Positions 17,387 to 25,536 of a stretch of 64,000 bases of DNA are shown in pieces (positions within the stretch are counted from its first letter, which is position 1; each line of letters begins with the position of its first letter). The translations under genes were made by a program, and so were the position numbers. Below the pieces are notes generated by a model. The model saw only the letters and a program-made list of their open reading frames with translations, did no database searches and was not told the origin of the DNA. The stretch is from Curtobacterium aurantiacum (GTDB lineage Bacteria > Actinomycetota > Actinomycetes > Actinomycetales > Microbacteriaceae), in contig NZ_JAHEWN010000006.1 in assembly GCF_018598555.1 (NCBI RefSeq), positions 122,164 to 186,163 of the forward strand. The letters are read 5' to 3'.

Positions 17387-17665
17387 TCAGTGCTCGCCGA
17401 GGGCCCGGTCCACCGCCGCCGTGATCTCGCCCTGGTCGAAGTGGTTCTTGATCACGATGACCTCGGCGTAGGTGTCACCGATCGCCTCCACGAACTCCTG
17501 ACTCGTCAGGATCACGTTGGCGTCGTCGGAGACGTCCCGCACCGAGGCGACGTCCGCCGCGACGACCGACGCCGACAGCCCGAGGGCGTCCAGCGCCTTC
17601 TCGGCGTTCACCTTGAGGATGCCGCTCGACCCGATGCCGGCACCGCAGATGGTCACGATCTTCAC
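17387..17665 (-). CDS. PTS enzyme IIB, ascorbate/lactose-like
   Basis: A 92-residue phosphocarrier with the N-terminal phospho-cysteine motif KIVTICGAGIGSSG (Cys7) of UlaB/GatB-type IIB domains. It overlaps the IIA gene by four bases. No membrane IIC subunit is encoded nearby, although every PTS transporter needs one. The pair follows adenosine deaminase and precedes purine nucleoside phosphorylase. It could serve a IIC encoded elsewhere or act as a regulatory phosphorelay tied to HPr (63613-63885) and enzyme I (60863-62521). Confidence 0.85.
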   Translation of the reverse strand: MKIVTICGAGIGSSGILKVNAEKALDALGLSASVVAADVASVRDVSDDANVILTSQEFVEAIGDTYAEVIVIKNHFDQGEITAAVDRALGEH

Positions 17666-18108
17666 GCGGAGACCCCCATGATCGCGCGGACCTCGTCCGC
17701 CGTGGTCGCCGCCGCGATCCGCCCGGTGACGGTGACGTCGTTGAACAGGTTCGCGATCTCGCCGATCGATTCGAGGTGCGTGCCGACCTCGGCCACCGCG
17801 AGCCCGAGCACCACCCGCACGGGGTCGTTGTGCGGGTGCCCGAACGCCACCGGCGACGCGAGCGTCACGATCGCGAGCCCGTCCCGCACCACGGCGCCAC
17901 CGGGCCGTGCGTGCGCGAACGCGAGCCCCGGCGAGATGACGATGTACGGCCCGTGTTCCTCGACCATCCCGATCATGGCGTCGGTGTACTCGTCGGAGGT
18001 GGTACCGGAGGCGACGAGCGCCCCGCCGACCAGGCGCATCGCGTCACGCCACGCGGGCGCGTCCGCACCGAGGAGGACGGCGGTGTCCGGCAGCGGTGGC
18101 AGTCCCAT
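17662..18108 (-). CDS. PTS enzyme IIA, fructose/mannitol-type fold
   Basis: A 148-residue IIA domain of the mannitol/fructose/UlaC class, with the phospho-acceptor histidine in ISPGLAFAHARPGG (His66). It would take phosphate from HPr and pass it to the IIB encoded immediately downstream. Three bases separate it from the add stop. As with IIB, no IIC is present, so transport through this pair is unproven. Confidence 0.87.
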   Translation of the reverse strand: MGLPPLPDTAVLLGADAPAWRDAMRLVGGALVASGTTSDEYTDAMIGMVEEHGPYIVISPGLAFAHARPGGAVVRDGLAIVTLASPVAFGHPHNDPVRVVLGLAVAEVGTHLESIGEIANLFNDVTVTGRIAAATTADEVRAIMGVSA

Positions 18109-18111
18109 GCG

Positions 18112-19224
18112 TCAGGCCTCCTGGTACCCGGCCGTGATGGTGGCGATGATCTCCTCGCGGTCCTCGAGCGGCAGGAACGACCCGAGCGCGGCGTTGATCT
18201 GGAACGCGGCCAGGTCGTCGAGGTCGTAGCCGAACGTGCCCGCGAGCAGCGCGAGCTCCTTCGACAGCGAGGTCCCGCTCATCAGGCGGTTGTCGGTGTT
18301 CACCGTGACGCGGAAGCCGAGCTGGTAGAGCACGTCGAACGGGTGGTCGGCGAGGTCGTCGCCCCACGCGGCGATCGCACCGGTCTGCAGGTTTGACGAC
18401 GGCGAGACCTCGAGCGGGATCTCGCGGTCACGGACCCACGAGGCGACCTCGCCCAGGGAGGCCAGCGTCGAGCCGTCCCCGGCGTCGGACAGGGCGACGT
18501 CCTCGAAGATGCGGACGCCGTGCCCGAGACGGAGCGCCCGGCCGTCGACGAGCGCGGAGCGGATCGAGGCGAGCCCGTCGGCCTCGCCCGCGTGGACGGT
18601 GACGGGGAACAGTTCGGACGCCAGGTAGTCGAAGGCGGCGCGGTGGTTCGACGCGGGGAACCCGGCTTCGGCACCGGCGATGTCGAAGCCGACGACGCCG
18701 GCGTCACGGTGCCGGACGGCGAGCTCGGCGATCTCGAGCGACCGGTCGGCGTGCCGCATCGCGGTGACGAGCTGGCCGACGCGGATGCGCCCGCCGGCGG
18801 CGTCGACGGCTTCCTCGATGCCGGCCTGCACGGCCTCCACCGTCTGGTCGAGGGTGAGCCCGCCCTGCAGGTGCTGCTCGGGCGCCCAGCGGACCTCGCC
18901 GTAGACGACGCCGTCGGCGACCAGGTCCTCGACGAACTCGCGGGCGATGCGCGTCAGCTGCGGGGCCGTCTGCATCACCGACGTGGTGACGTCGAAGGTC
19001 TTCAGGTACTCGACGAGCGAGCCGGAGTTCGACTGGTCGGCGAACCACTGCCCGAGCTCGGCCGGGTCGGTGGTGGGGAGCGACACACCCGCCGAGGCCG
19101 CGAGCTCGACGATGGTCGCGGGACGCAGACCGCCGTCGAGGTGGTCGTGCAGCGAGACCTTCGGCAGGTCGTTGATGACCGCCCCGGCGTCGGGCAGGCG
19201 GTAGGTCGGGGCGTCGGCGCTCAT
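18112..19224 (-). CDS. add: adenosine deaminase
   Basis: Converts adenosine and deoxyadenosine to inosine and deoxyinosine, feeding purine nucleoside phosphorylase. The 370-residue TIM-barrel protein has the zinc-binding SLHDHLDGG near residue 25, the metal-site VTVHAGEA, the HGVRI segment, EVSPSSN and the active-site VNTDNRLMSG. A TAGCCT hexamer (complement of 19231-19236) stands exactly six bases before the ATG, so the message is probably leaderless and begins a separate add-IIA-IIB transcript. Confidence 0.94.
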   Translation of the reverse strand: MSADAPTYRLPDAGAVINDLPKVSLHDHLDGGLRPATIVELAASAGVSLPTTDPAELGQWFADQSNSGSLVEYLKTFDVTTSVMQTAPQLTRIAREFVEDLVADGVVYGEVRWAPEQHLQGGLTLDQTVEAVQAGIEEAVDAAGGRIRVGQLVTAMRHADRSLEIAELAVRHRDAGVVGFDIAGAEAGFPASNHRAAFDYLASELFPVTVHAGEADGLASIRSALVDGRALRLGHGVRIFEDVALSDAGDGSTLASLGEVASWVRDREIPLEVSPSSNLQTGAIAAWGDDLADHPFDVLYQLGFRVTVNTDNRLMSGTSLSKELALLAGTFGYDLDDLAAFQINAALGSFLPLEDREEIIATITAGYQEA

Positions 19225-19292
19225 GCCCCCAGGCTATCGGTGGTCACCGCCGCCGCGCAGGCACCTGTGCACAACCCACAACGGAAGACACT

Positions 19293-19324
19293 GGAGGCTC
19301 CCCACAGGTGTGCAGGGAGCCTCC
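19293..19324 (-). terminator. hairpin terminator after deoA
   Basis: GGAGGCTCCC (19293-19302) pairs with GGGAGCCTCC (19315-19324) over ten bases, with a twelve-base loop. It lies 21 bases beyond the deoA stop and before the add promoter, so it separates the transporter-cdd-deoA transcript from add. Confidence 0.65.
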
Positions 19325-19344
19325 GGTCGGTCGCGTGGCCGGGT

Positions 19345-20643
19345 TCAGGACCCGATGCGCTCGCGCACGATCGGCCCTCGTGCGGCCGCTGCGGAGTCCG
19401 CCGGGCCGATGGTCCACGCACCCTCGAGCGACTCCAGCGCGCGCGGGATCCTTGACGCGTCGTCAGAGTGCAGCGTCCAGAGCGGCTGGCCCTCGGTCAC
19501 GGTGTCCCCCGGCTTGACGTGGAGCTCGATGCCCGCACCGGCCTGCACCGGGTCCTGCGCGCGGGCACGACCGGCCCCGAGCCGCCAGGCCGAGACGCCG
19601 AACGGCAGCGCGTCCTGCTGCGTGAGGACCCCCGAGGTCGGCGCGGTGACGACGTGCTGTTCGCGGGCCACCGGCAACGCGGCGGACGGGTCCCCGCCCT
19701 GCGCCTCGATCATCCGACGCCAGGTGTCCATGGCGCGGCCGTCCGCGAGCGCCGCGGCGGGGTCGGCGTCGGGCAGTCCGGCCAGCGTGAGCATCTCGGT
19801 CGCGAGCGCCACGGTCAGCTCGACGACGTCGGCGGGGCCGCCGCCGGCGAGCACCTCGACCGACTCCCGCACCTCGAGCGCGTTGCCGATCGTCAGCCCG
19901 AGCGGGACCTCCATGTCGGTCAGCAGTGCCGAGGTCGCGACCCCGGCGTCGTTGCCGAGGTCGACCATGGTCTGCGCGAGCTCCCTCGACGCCTCGTAGG
20001 TCGGCATGAACGCGCCGGAACCGAACTTGACGTCGAGCACGAGCGCACCGGTGCCCTCGGCGATCTTCTTCGACATGATGCTCGACGCGATGAGCGGGAT
20101 GCACTCGACCGTGCCGGTGATGTCGCGGAGCGCGTAGAGCTTCTTGTCCGCGGGGGCCAGCCCGGACCCGGCGGCGCAGATGACCGCGCCGACGTCCTGC
20201 AGCACCTGCATCATGCGGTCGTTCGAGATGGACGCCTGCCAGCCGGGGATCGACTCGAGCTTGTCGAGCGTGCCGCCGGTGTGCCCGAGTCCACGGCCGG
20301 ACAGCTGCGGCACGGCGACGCCGAACGACGCCACCAGGGGTGCGAGCGGCAGGGTGATCTTGTCGCCGACCCCGCCGGTCGAGTGCTTGTCCACCGTCGT
20401 CTTGCCGAGCGACGAGAACGACATCCGCTCCCCCGACGCGATCATCGCGAGCGTGAGGTCCTTGATCTCGCGCCGCTCCATCCCCTTCAGGAAGATCGCC
20501 ATCGCCATCGCGGCCATCTGCGGGTCTTCGACGTACCCGCGGGTGTACGCGTCGACGAGCCAGTCGACCTCGGCGGTGCTCAGGGCGCCGCCGGAGCGCT
20601 TCGTGCGGATGAGGTCGACGGTGTCGAAGGGCTCGACGGCCAT
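19345..20643 (-). CDS. deoA: thymidine (pyrimidine nucleoside) phosphorylase
   Basis: Cleaves thymidine, deoxyuridine or uridine with phosphate to base and sugar-1-phosphate. The 432-residue product has the phosphate loop KHSTGGVGDKITLPLAPL, the glycine-rich GLGHTGGTLDKLESIPG and the C-terminal domain of the NP-II family. The cdd stop is four bases upstream of the ATG, and the ribosome-binding GGAG lies inside the end of cdd, so the two are translationally coupled. Deaminated cytidine passes directly to this enzyme. Confidence 0.94.
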   Translation of the reverse strand: MAVEPFDTVDLIRTKRSGGALSTAEVDWLVDAYTRGYVEDPQMAAMAMAIFLKGMERREIKDLTLAMIASGERMSFSSLGKTTVDKHSTGGVGDKITLPLAPLVASFGVAVPQLSGRGLGHTGGTLDKLESIPGWQASISNDRMMQVLQDVGAVICAAGSGLAPADKKLYALRDITGTVECIPLIASSIMSKKIAEGTGALVLDVKFGSGAFMPTYEASRELAQTMVDLGNDAGVATSALLTDMEVPLGLTIGNALEVRESVEVLAGGGPADVVELTVALATEMLTLAGLPDADPAAALADGRAMDTWRRMIEAQGGDPSAALPVAREQHVVTAPTSGVLTQQDALPFGVSAWRLGAGRARAQDPVQAGAGIELHVKPGDTVTEGQPLWTLHSDDASRIPRALESLEGAWTIGPADSAAAARGPIVRERIGS

Positions 20644-20647
20644 GTGA

Positions 20648-21130
20648 TCAGTGCTCCTGCTGGTAGGTGGCGAGGGTGCGCGGCCCGAAGGCGTCCGGCA
20701 AGACCTCGTCGATGGTGCGGATCCCCGAGACGGTCTCGAGGAGCATGCCCTCGGTCGAGTGCTCGAACAGCAGCTGACGGCACCGGCCGCACGGCATCAG
20801 GGTCGCCCCGTCGCCGTCGACGCACGTGAACGCGACGAGCTTGCCGCCGCCGGTCATGTGCAGCTGCGACACGAGCGAACACTCGGCGCAGAGCGTCACC
20901 CCGTAGCTCGCGTTCTCGATGTTGCAGCCGGAGACGATCCGGCCGTCGTCGGTGAGCGCCGCGGCGCCCACCGGGAACGACGAGTACGGCGCGTAGGCGC
21001 GCCGCATCGCGGCCGTGGCGGCGTCCCGGAGGGCGCCCCAGTCCACGTCGTCGACCGGGAGGCCCGTGGCTGCGTCTGCCGGGTCGGTGGCGGTGACCGC
21101 CTGGTCACCCTGGGCGTTCGTGTGGGTCAT
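20648..21130 (-). CDS. cdd: cytidine deaminase
   Basis: Converts cytidine and deoxycytidine to uridine and deoxyuridine. The product has 160 residues, with the substrate/zinc motif GCNIENASYG, the catalytic CAEC segment and PCGRCRQLL supplying zinc cysteines. The tetrameric enzymes are about 130 residues. Here the first 30 or so (Asp/Ala-rich, before VDWGALRDAA) are extra, so the true start may be downstream. It lies in a run with the ABC transporter genes upstream and deoA downstream. Confidence 0.92.
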   Translation of the reverse strand: MTHTNAQGDQAVTATDPADAATGLPVDDVDWGALRDAATAAMRRAYAPYSSFPVGAAALTDDGRIVSGCNIENASYGVTLCAECSLVSQLHMTGGGKLVAFTCVDGDGATLMPCGRCRQLLFEHSTEGMLLETVSGIRTIDEVLPDAFGPRTLATYQQEH

Positions 21131-21161
21131 GTGCCGCGCCTCCAGGCCGGTGTGATCAGGA

Positions 21162-22451
21162 CTAGCTCTTGATGTAGGGCTTGCCGGACGCGGCGGGGCC
21201 GCGCGACTGCCCGACCAGGCCGGCGACGGCGAAGATCGTCACCACGTACGGGAGCATGAGCAGGAACTCGCTCGGCACCGGCGACTGCGTCGCGCTCAGC
21301 GTGTTCTGCAGGTTCGACGCGAAGCCGAACAGCAGGGCTGCGAGCGTGGCCTTGATCGGGTCCCAGCGGCCGAAGATCACGGCGGCCAGTGCGATGTAGC
21401 CCGCGCCGGCGGTCATGTCCTTCGTGAAGCCACCGGTCGCGTCGAGCGTGAAGTACGCGCCGCCGAGGCCGGCGATCGCGCCGGCGAGGGAGACGTTCCA
21501 GAACCGGGTGCTCGTGACGTTGATGCCGACCGTGTCGGCTGCCTGCGGGTGCTCGCCGACCGCGCGGAGGCGCAGGCCCCAGCGGGTCTTGAACAGGCCG
21601 AAGGTGACCACCGCGACGGCGATGTAGGCGAGGTAGACGACGACCGTCTGCTCGAAGAACACCGGGCCGATGACCGGGATCTGGTGCAGCAGCGGGATCT
21701 CGACCCGGGGGAACCGGATGCCGATGTTCAGCGTCTCCTCGTTCGGGGACAGCACCTGCGAGTACAGGAAGCCGGTCAGGCCCGAGATGAACGCGTTGAT
21801 GACGACACCGACGATGACCTGGTCGACCAGGTACTTGATGCTGAACGCCGCGAGGATGAACGACACGAGCACACCCGCGACGAGCGCACCGACGAGGCCG
21901 ACCCACGCGGAGCCGGTGATGGACGCGATGAGCGCCGAGGTGAACGCTCCCGCGAGGAACTGGCCCTCGATGGCGATGTTGACGACGCCGACGCGCTCGG
22001 AGATCACGCCGCCGAGGGCACCGAACACGAGCGGGACGCTCAGGCCGAGTGCACCGACGAGCAGGCCGGGCAGCGGGATCGTGGCACCGGCCGCGGCCCA
22101 GGTGAGGAACCCGACGACGAACACGATCGCGAACACCGACGTCACCCAGAGCGGGACGTGCCGCGACGCTCGGACCTCGACGAAGGCGTAGACCGTCGCG
22201 ATCGCCAGCAGGAGCACGACGACGTAGCCGGTCGGGGCCGCGGGCAGCGGGACGTCCGGCAGAGCGAAGAAGTCACCCGCGTTCGCCAGCCGGAACGTCG
22301 TGGTGCCGGCCCGGCTGAGCAGGACGAAGAAGACGACCGCGAGCACCGTGAACACGGCGTACCCGATCGGGAGCTTCCAGCTCCTGGTGGTCTCGACCGG
22401 ACGGTCCGCGAGCGGCGACGCGGGGGCCGCGGTGGGGCTGAGGGTGCTCAT
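21162..22451 (-). CDS. nucleoside ABC transporter permease (second permease)
   Basis: A permease of 429 residues and about ten membrane segments, of the RbsC/BPD_transp_2 family, with the typical GVISERVGVVNIAIEGQFLA near residue 165 and WGLRLRAVGEHPQAADTVG facing the ATPase. The N-terminal cytoplasmic stretch is Pro/Ala-rich. The ATG overlaps the stop of the preceding permease by four bases. With that permease, the ATPase and the BMP lipoprotein it forms a NupNOPQ/Bmp-type nucleoside importer. Neighbouring salvage genes support nucleosides as substrates. Confidence 0.9.
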   Translation of the reverse strand: MSTLSPTAAPASPLADRPVETTRSWKLPIGYAVFTVLAVVFFVLLSRAGTTTFRLANAGDFFALPDVPLPAAPTGYVVVLLLAIATVYAFVEVRASRHVPLWVTSVFAIVFVVGFLTWAAAGATIPLPGLLVGALGLSVPLVFGALGGVISERVGVVNIAIEGQFLAGAFTSALIASITGSAWVGLVGALVAGVLVSFILAAFSIKYLVDQVIVGVVINAFISGLTGFLYSQVLSPNEETLNIGIRFPRVEIPLLHQIPVIGPVFFEQTVVVYLAYIAVAVVTFGLFKTRWGLRLRAVGEHPQAADTVGINVTSTRFWNVSLAGAIAGLGGAYFTLDATGGFTKDMTAGAGYIALAAVIFGRWDPIKATLAALLFGFASNLQNTLSATQSPVPSEFLLMLPYVVTIFAVAGLVGQSRGPAASGKPYIKS

Positions 22452-23797
22452 GCGGCGACCGCCTTCCTGGAGTTCTTGCTCGTCTTCGTGCGCTTGCGTG
22501 CACCCGGCTGCGGGATCCGGAAGATCGCGCGGACGAGCGGCGGTGCCGCGATGAAGAGGACGATGAGGGCCTGGATGACCCCGACGATGTCGATCGGGAT
22601 GCCGTTGGCGGCCTGCATGGCGTACCCGCCGTTCTTCAGCACGCCGAACAGGATCGCCGCCCAGAACACGCCCCACGGCTTGGAGCGCCCGAGGAGGGCC
22701 ACGGTGATGGCGTCGAAGCCGATGCCGGCGTCGATCCCCGAGGTGAAGCCGGAGGTGACTGCGCCCTGCACCTGGTAGGCGCCGGCGATGCCCACGAGCG
22801 CGCCGGAGATCAGCATCACCCAGATGGTCAGCGACGGCACGCTCATGCCGGCCACGCGGGCGGCACGGGGGTTCTCACCGATGGTGCGGAACCGGAAGCC
22901 GAGCGACGACTTGTTGACGAGCCACCAGACCACGACGACGGCCAGGATCGCGACGATGAACCCGAGGTCCACGCCGTACCGCACGCCGAAGAGCTGCGGC
23001 AGGAGTGCGCTCTCCTTGGTGGCGGGCGAGATCGGGTTGCTGCTGCCGGAGGCCTGCAGCAGCCCGGGGGTGCGGAGCAGGTAGCTCACCAGGTAGAGCG
23101 CGACGTAGTTGAGCATGATCGTGACGATCACCTCGTGCGCACCGGTCCGGGCCTTGAGCAGACCGACGATGCCGCCCCAGACCGCACCGCCGACGATGCC
23201 GGCGACGATGGTGAGCGGGATGTGGACCGCGGCGGGCAGGTCGAACGAGAACCCGACCCAGCCGGCAGCAGCGGCACCCATCAGGATCTGCCCCTGGCCG
23301 CCGATGTTGAACAGGCCGGCGCGGAACGCGAGCGCGACGCCGAGGCCGGCCGCGATGAGCGGGACCGCGTAGTCGACCGAGCGGGTGAGCGGCACGATCG
23401 CCTGCTGGAACGACTCGGCGCCGAAGTTGAACACGGAGCCCTGGAACAGCGAGGCGTACGCGCCGCCGACCGCGGTGCCGATCGCCTGGAGCATGTCCGT
23501 GGGCCGGGCGAAGAAGTACCCGGCGGTGGCGCGGACGTTCTCGTCGGTCAGGGCGATGAGGACGCCGCACGCGACGAGGGCCAGCACGACGGCGAGGACC
23601 GTGACGAGCACCGAGCCGTTCAGGATGCCCTGCAGGGCGGCCTGCCAGCGATCGCCGCCGGCGCCGTTGCGGCGCTCGGTGTCCTCGGCGGAGTCCGTCA
23701 TGAGGTGCGGGGTCGACTCGACCTCCTGCAGACGGTCGTCGGTGAGCGGCGCCTCGGGGGCTGGCTGCTGCGTGTTGTCTGGCGGTGGGGTGGTCAC
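22448..23797 (-). CDS. nucleoside ABC transporter permease (first permease)
   Basis: A permease of 449 residues of the same family, with a hydrophilic Pro/Thr/Asp-rich N-terminus of about 55 residues before the membrane part. The characteristic AFRAGLFNIGGQGQILMGAA and the ATPase-contact segment FRFRTIGENPRAARVAGM are present, and the C-terminus is Lys/Arg-rich. It overlaps the ATPase stop and the next permease start by four bases on each side, giving tight coupling of all three transporter genes. Confidence 0.9.
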   Translation of the reverse strand: MTTPPPDNTQQPAPEAPLTDDRLQEVESTPHLMTDSAEDTERRNGAGGDRWQAALQGILNGSVLVTVLAVVLALVACGVLIALTDENVRATAGYFFARPTDMLQAIGTAVGGAYASLFQGSVFNFGAESFQQAIVPLTRSVDYAVPLIAAGLGVALAFRAGLFNIGGQGQILMGAAAAGWVGFSFDLPAAVHIPLTIVAGIVGGAVWGGIVGLLKARTGAHEVIVTIMLNYVALYLVSYLLRTPGLLQASGSSNPISPATKESALLPQLFGVRYGVDLGFIVAILAVVVVWWLVNKSSLGFRFRTIGENPRAARVAGMSVPSLTIWVMLISGALVGIAGAYQVQGAVTSGFTSGIDAGIGFDAITVALLGRSKPWGVFWAAILFGVLKNGGYAMQAANGIPIDIVGVIQALIVLFIAAPPLVRAIFRIPQPGARKRTKTSKNSRKAVAA

Positions 23798-25314
23798 GCG
23801 GCCAGCTCCGTTCCTTCGGGGAGTTCCCCGGCCATCATGAGGCCGAGGACGTCACGGGGGGTGGTCGCGGGGACGATGCCGACGATGCCGCCGCGGTACA
23901 TCACGGCGATGCGGTCGGCCAGGGCCACGACCTCGTCGAGCTCGGTGGAGACGACGATGACCGGCACGCCGGTGTCGCGGGTGGCGACGATGCGCTTGTG
24001 GACGAACTCGATCGAACCGACGTCGATGCCGCGGGTGGGCTGCGCAGCCACGAACAGCCGCAGCTCGCGGCTCAGCTCGCGGGCGAGGACGATCTTCTGC
24101 TGGTTGCCGCCGGACAGCCGGCCGGCCGCGGTGGTGCGACCGGGCGTGCGGATGTCGAACTCGGCGATCTTGGCGTCGGCGAAGGCGTCGCGCTCGGCCG
24201 AGCGGATCGTGCCGGCGCGGACGAACTCGGCGTGGTCCGCACGGTCGAGCATGAGGTTCTCGGCGATGGTGAACTCGCCGACCAACCCGTCCTCCTTGCG
24301 GTCCTCGGGCACGAAGCCGACGCCGGCGTCGAGCACCTGCTTGACGCTGCGGCCGGTGAGCTCCTTGCCGTCGAGCGTGACGCGGCCGGCGTGCACGGGC
24401 TCGAGGCCGATGATCGCCTCGGTGAGCTCGGTCTGCCCGTTGCCCTGCACACCGGCGATCGCCAGGACCTCACCGCGGCGCACCGTGAACGAGACGTCGT
24501 CGACGAGGACGATACCGGACGGGTCGGTGACCGTGAGGTTCTCGACGACCAGGGCATCGGCGCCGCCGGTCGACGGTTCCTTGTCGACGACCAGCGAGAC
24601 AGCGCGGCCGACCATGAGCGCGGCGAGTTCGTTGTTCGTCGCGGTGGGCGAGGCCTCGCCGACGACCTTGCCGAGGCGGATGACCGTGATGCGGTCGGCG
24701 ACCTCGCGCACCTCGCGGAGCTTGTGGGTGATGAACACGATGGCGGTGCCGGCTTCGCGGAGCTGGCGCATGATGCCCATCAGTTCGTCGGTCTCCTGCG
24801 GGGTGAGGACGGCCGTCGGCTCGTCGAACACCAGCACGGACGCGTCGCGCGACAGCGCCTTGATGATCTCGACGCGCTGCTGCACACCGACGGGCAGGTC
24901 CTCGACCTTGGCGTCGGGGTCGACGTCGAACCCGAAGCGGTCGGAGATCTCCTGCACGCGCTTGCGGGCACCGGCCAGGTCGAGCCGGCCGCCGAAGGTG
25001 GTCTGCTCCTGCCCCAGCATGACGTTCTCGGCGACCGTGAACACGGGCACGAGCATGAAGTGCTGGTGCACCATGCCGATGCCGGCGCGCATGGCGTCAC
25101 CGGGGCCGTCGAAGTCCTGCACCACGTCGTCGAGCAGGATCTCGCCCTCGTCGGCGTCGTACAGGCCGTACAGGACGTTCATCAGGGTGGACTTGCCGGC
25201 GCCGTTCTCACCCAGGAGGCAGTGGACCTCACCCGGCTCGACGGTGAGCGAGATGTGGTCGTTGGCGACCAGGGCGCCGAACCGCTTGGTGATGCCGCGG
25301 AGTTCGAGCTTCAT
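23794..25314 (-). CDS. nucleoside ABC transporter ATP-binding protein (two fused ATPase domains)
   Basis: The product has 506 residues. Domain 1 has a canonical Walker A (GENGAGKST near residue 38) and Walker B VLVFDEPTAVL, with a changed signature (PVGVQQRVEI). Domain 2 has a degenerate Walker A (GVQGNGQTEL) but a good signature LSGGNQQKIVLARE and FVAAQPTRGIDVG. This asymmetric pairing is normal for the sugar/nucleoside ABC ATPases of the RbsA/YufO type. The gap to bmpA carries tandem hairpin repeats and a terminator-like stem, which probably lower its expression relative to the binding protein. Confidence 0.92.
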   Translation of the reverse strand: MKLELRGITKRFGALVANDHISLTVEPGEVHCLLGENGAGKSTLMNVLYGLYDADEGEILLDDVVQDFDGPGDAMRAGIGMVHQHFMLVPVFTVAENVMLGQEQTTFGGRLDLAGARKRVQEISDRFGFDVDPDAKVEDLPVGVQQRVEIIKALSRDASVLVFDEPTAVLTPQETDELMGIMRQLREAGTAIVFITHKLREVREVADRITVIRLGKVVGEASPTATNNELAALMVGRAVSLVVDKEPSTGGADALVVENLTVTDPSGIVLVDDVSFTVRRGEVLAIAGVQGNGQTELTEAIIGLEPVHAGRVTLDGKELTGRSVKQVLDAGVGFVPEDRKEDGLVGEFTIAENLMLDRADHAEFVRAGTIRSAERDAFADAKIAEFDIRTPGRTTAAGRLSGGNQQKIVLARELSRELRLFVAAQPTRGIDVGSIEFVHKRIVATRDTGVPVIVVSTELDEVVALADRIAVMYRGGIVGIVPATTPRDVLGLMMAGELPEGTELAA

Positions 25315-25354
25315 GTTCGGGAGTCTATTTCTGTCTCGCGCGCGCCACGCGGGC

Positions 25355-25489
25355 GCTCGATGTCGCGTACACCCCGCGGATGCACGATGTGGTGTGCGCC
25401 ACCCGGGCGCACGATGTGGCGTGAGCCACCCGGGCGCACGATGTGGCGTGAGCCACCCGGGCGCACGATGTGGCGTGAGCCACCCGGGC
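25355..25489. repeat. tandem 27-base repeats carrying a small hairpin
   Basis: Four well-conserved 27-base units begin at 25382, 25409, 25436 and 25463, with a degenerate unit at 25355 and a partial one at 25490. Each unit holds GTGGC/GCCAC around a four-base loop. On the plus strand the loop is GTGA, of the GNRA type; on the transcribed minus strand it is TCAC. The array fills the intergenic gap between the lipoprotein gene and the ATPase gene of one operon. The units could encode a nine-residue repeat, but no start signal or family supports translation. Confidence 0.8.
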
Positions 25490-25495
25490 GCACGA

Positions 25496-25530
25496 GAACG
25501 CGGGCGAGGGATGCTCCCCCGCCCGCGTTC
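25496..25530 (-). terminator. terminator-like stem between bmpA and the ABC ATPase gene
   Basis: Sixteen-base arms, GAACGCGGGCGAGGGA (25496-25511) and its near-complement (25515-25530), with one mismatch and a three-base loop, begin six bases after the bmpA stop. As in other binding-protein transporter operons, it probably stops most transcripts so that the lipoprotein is made in excess. Confidence 0.65.
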
Positions 25531-25536
25531 ACCGGG

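Noticed and set aside
25355..25490. CRISPR-like tandem repeats
   Set aside because: The 27-base units are directly adjacent with no variable spacers and no cas genes; it is a simple tandem array.
25311..25532. A 73-residue protein with nine-residue repeats between bmpA and the ATPase gene
   Set aside because: No ribosome-binding site, no family, and the sequence is explained by hairpin repeats in an operon gap.
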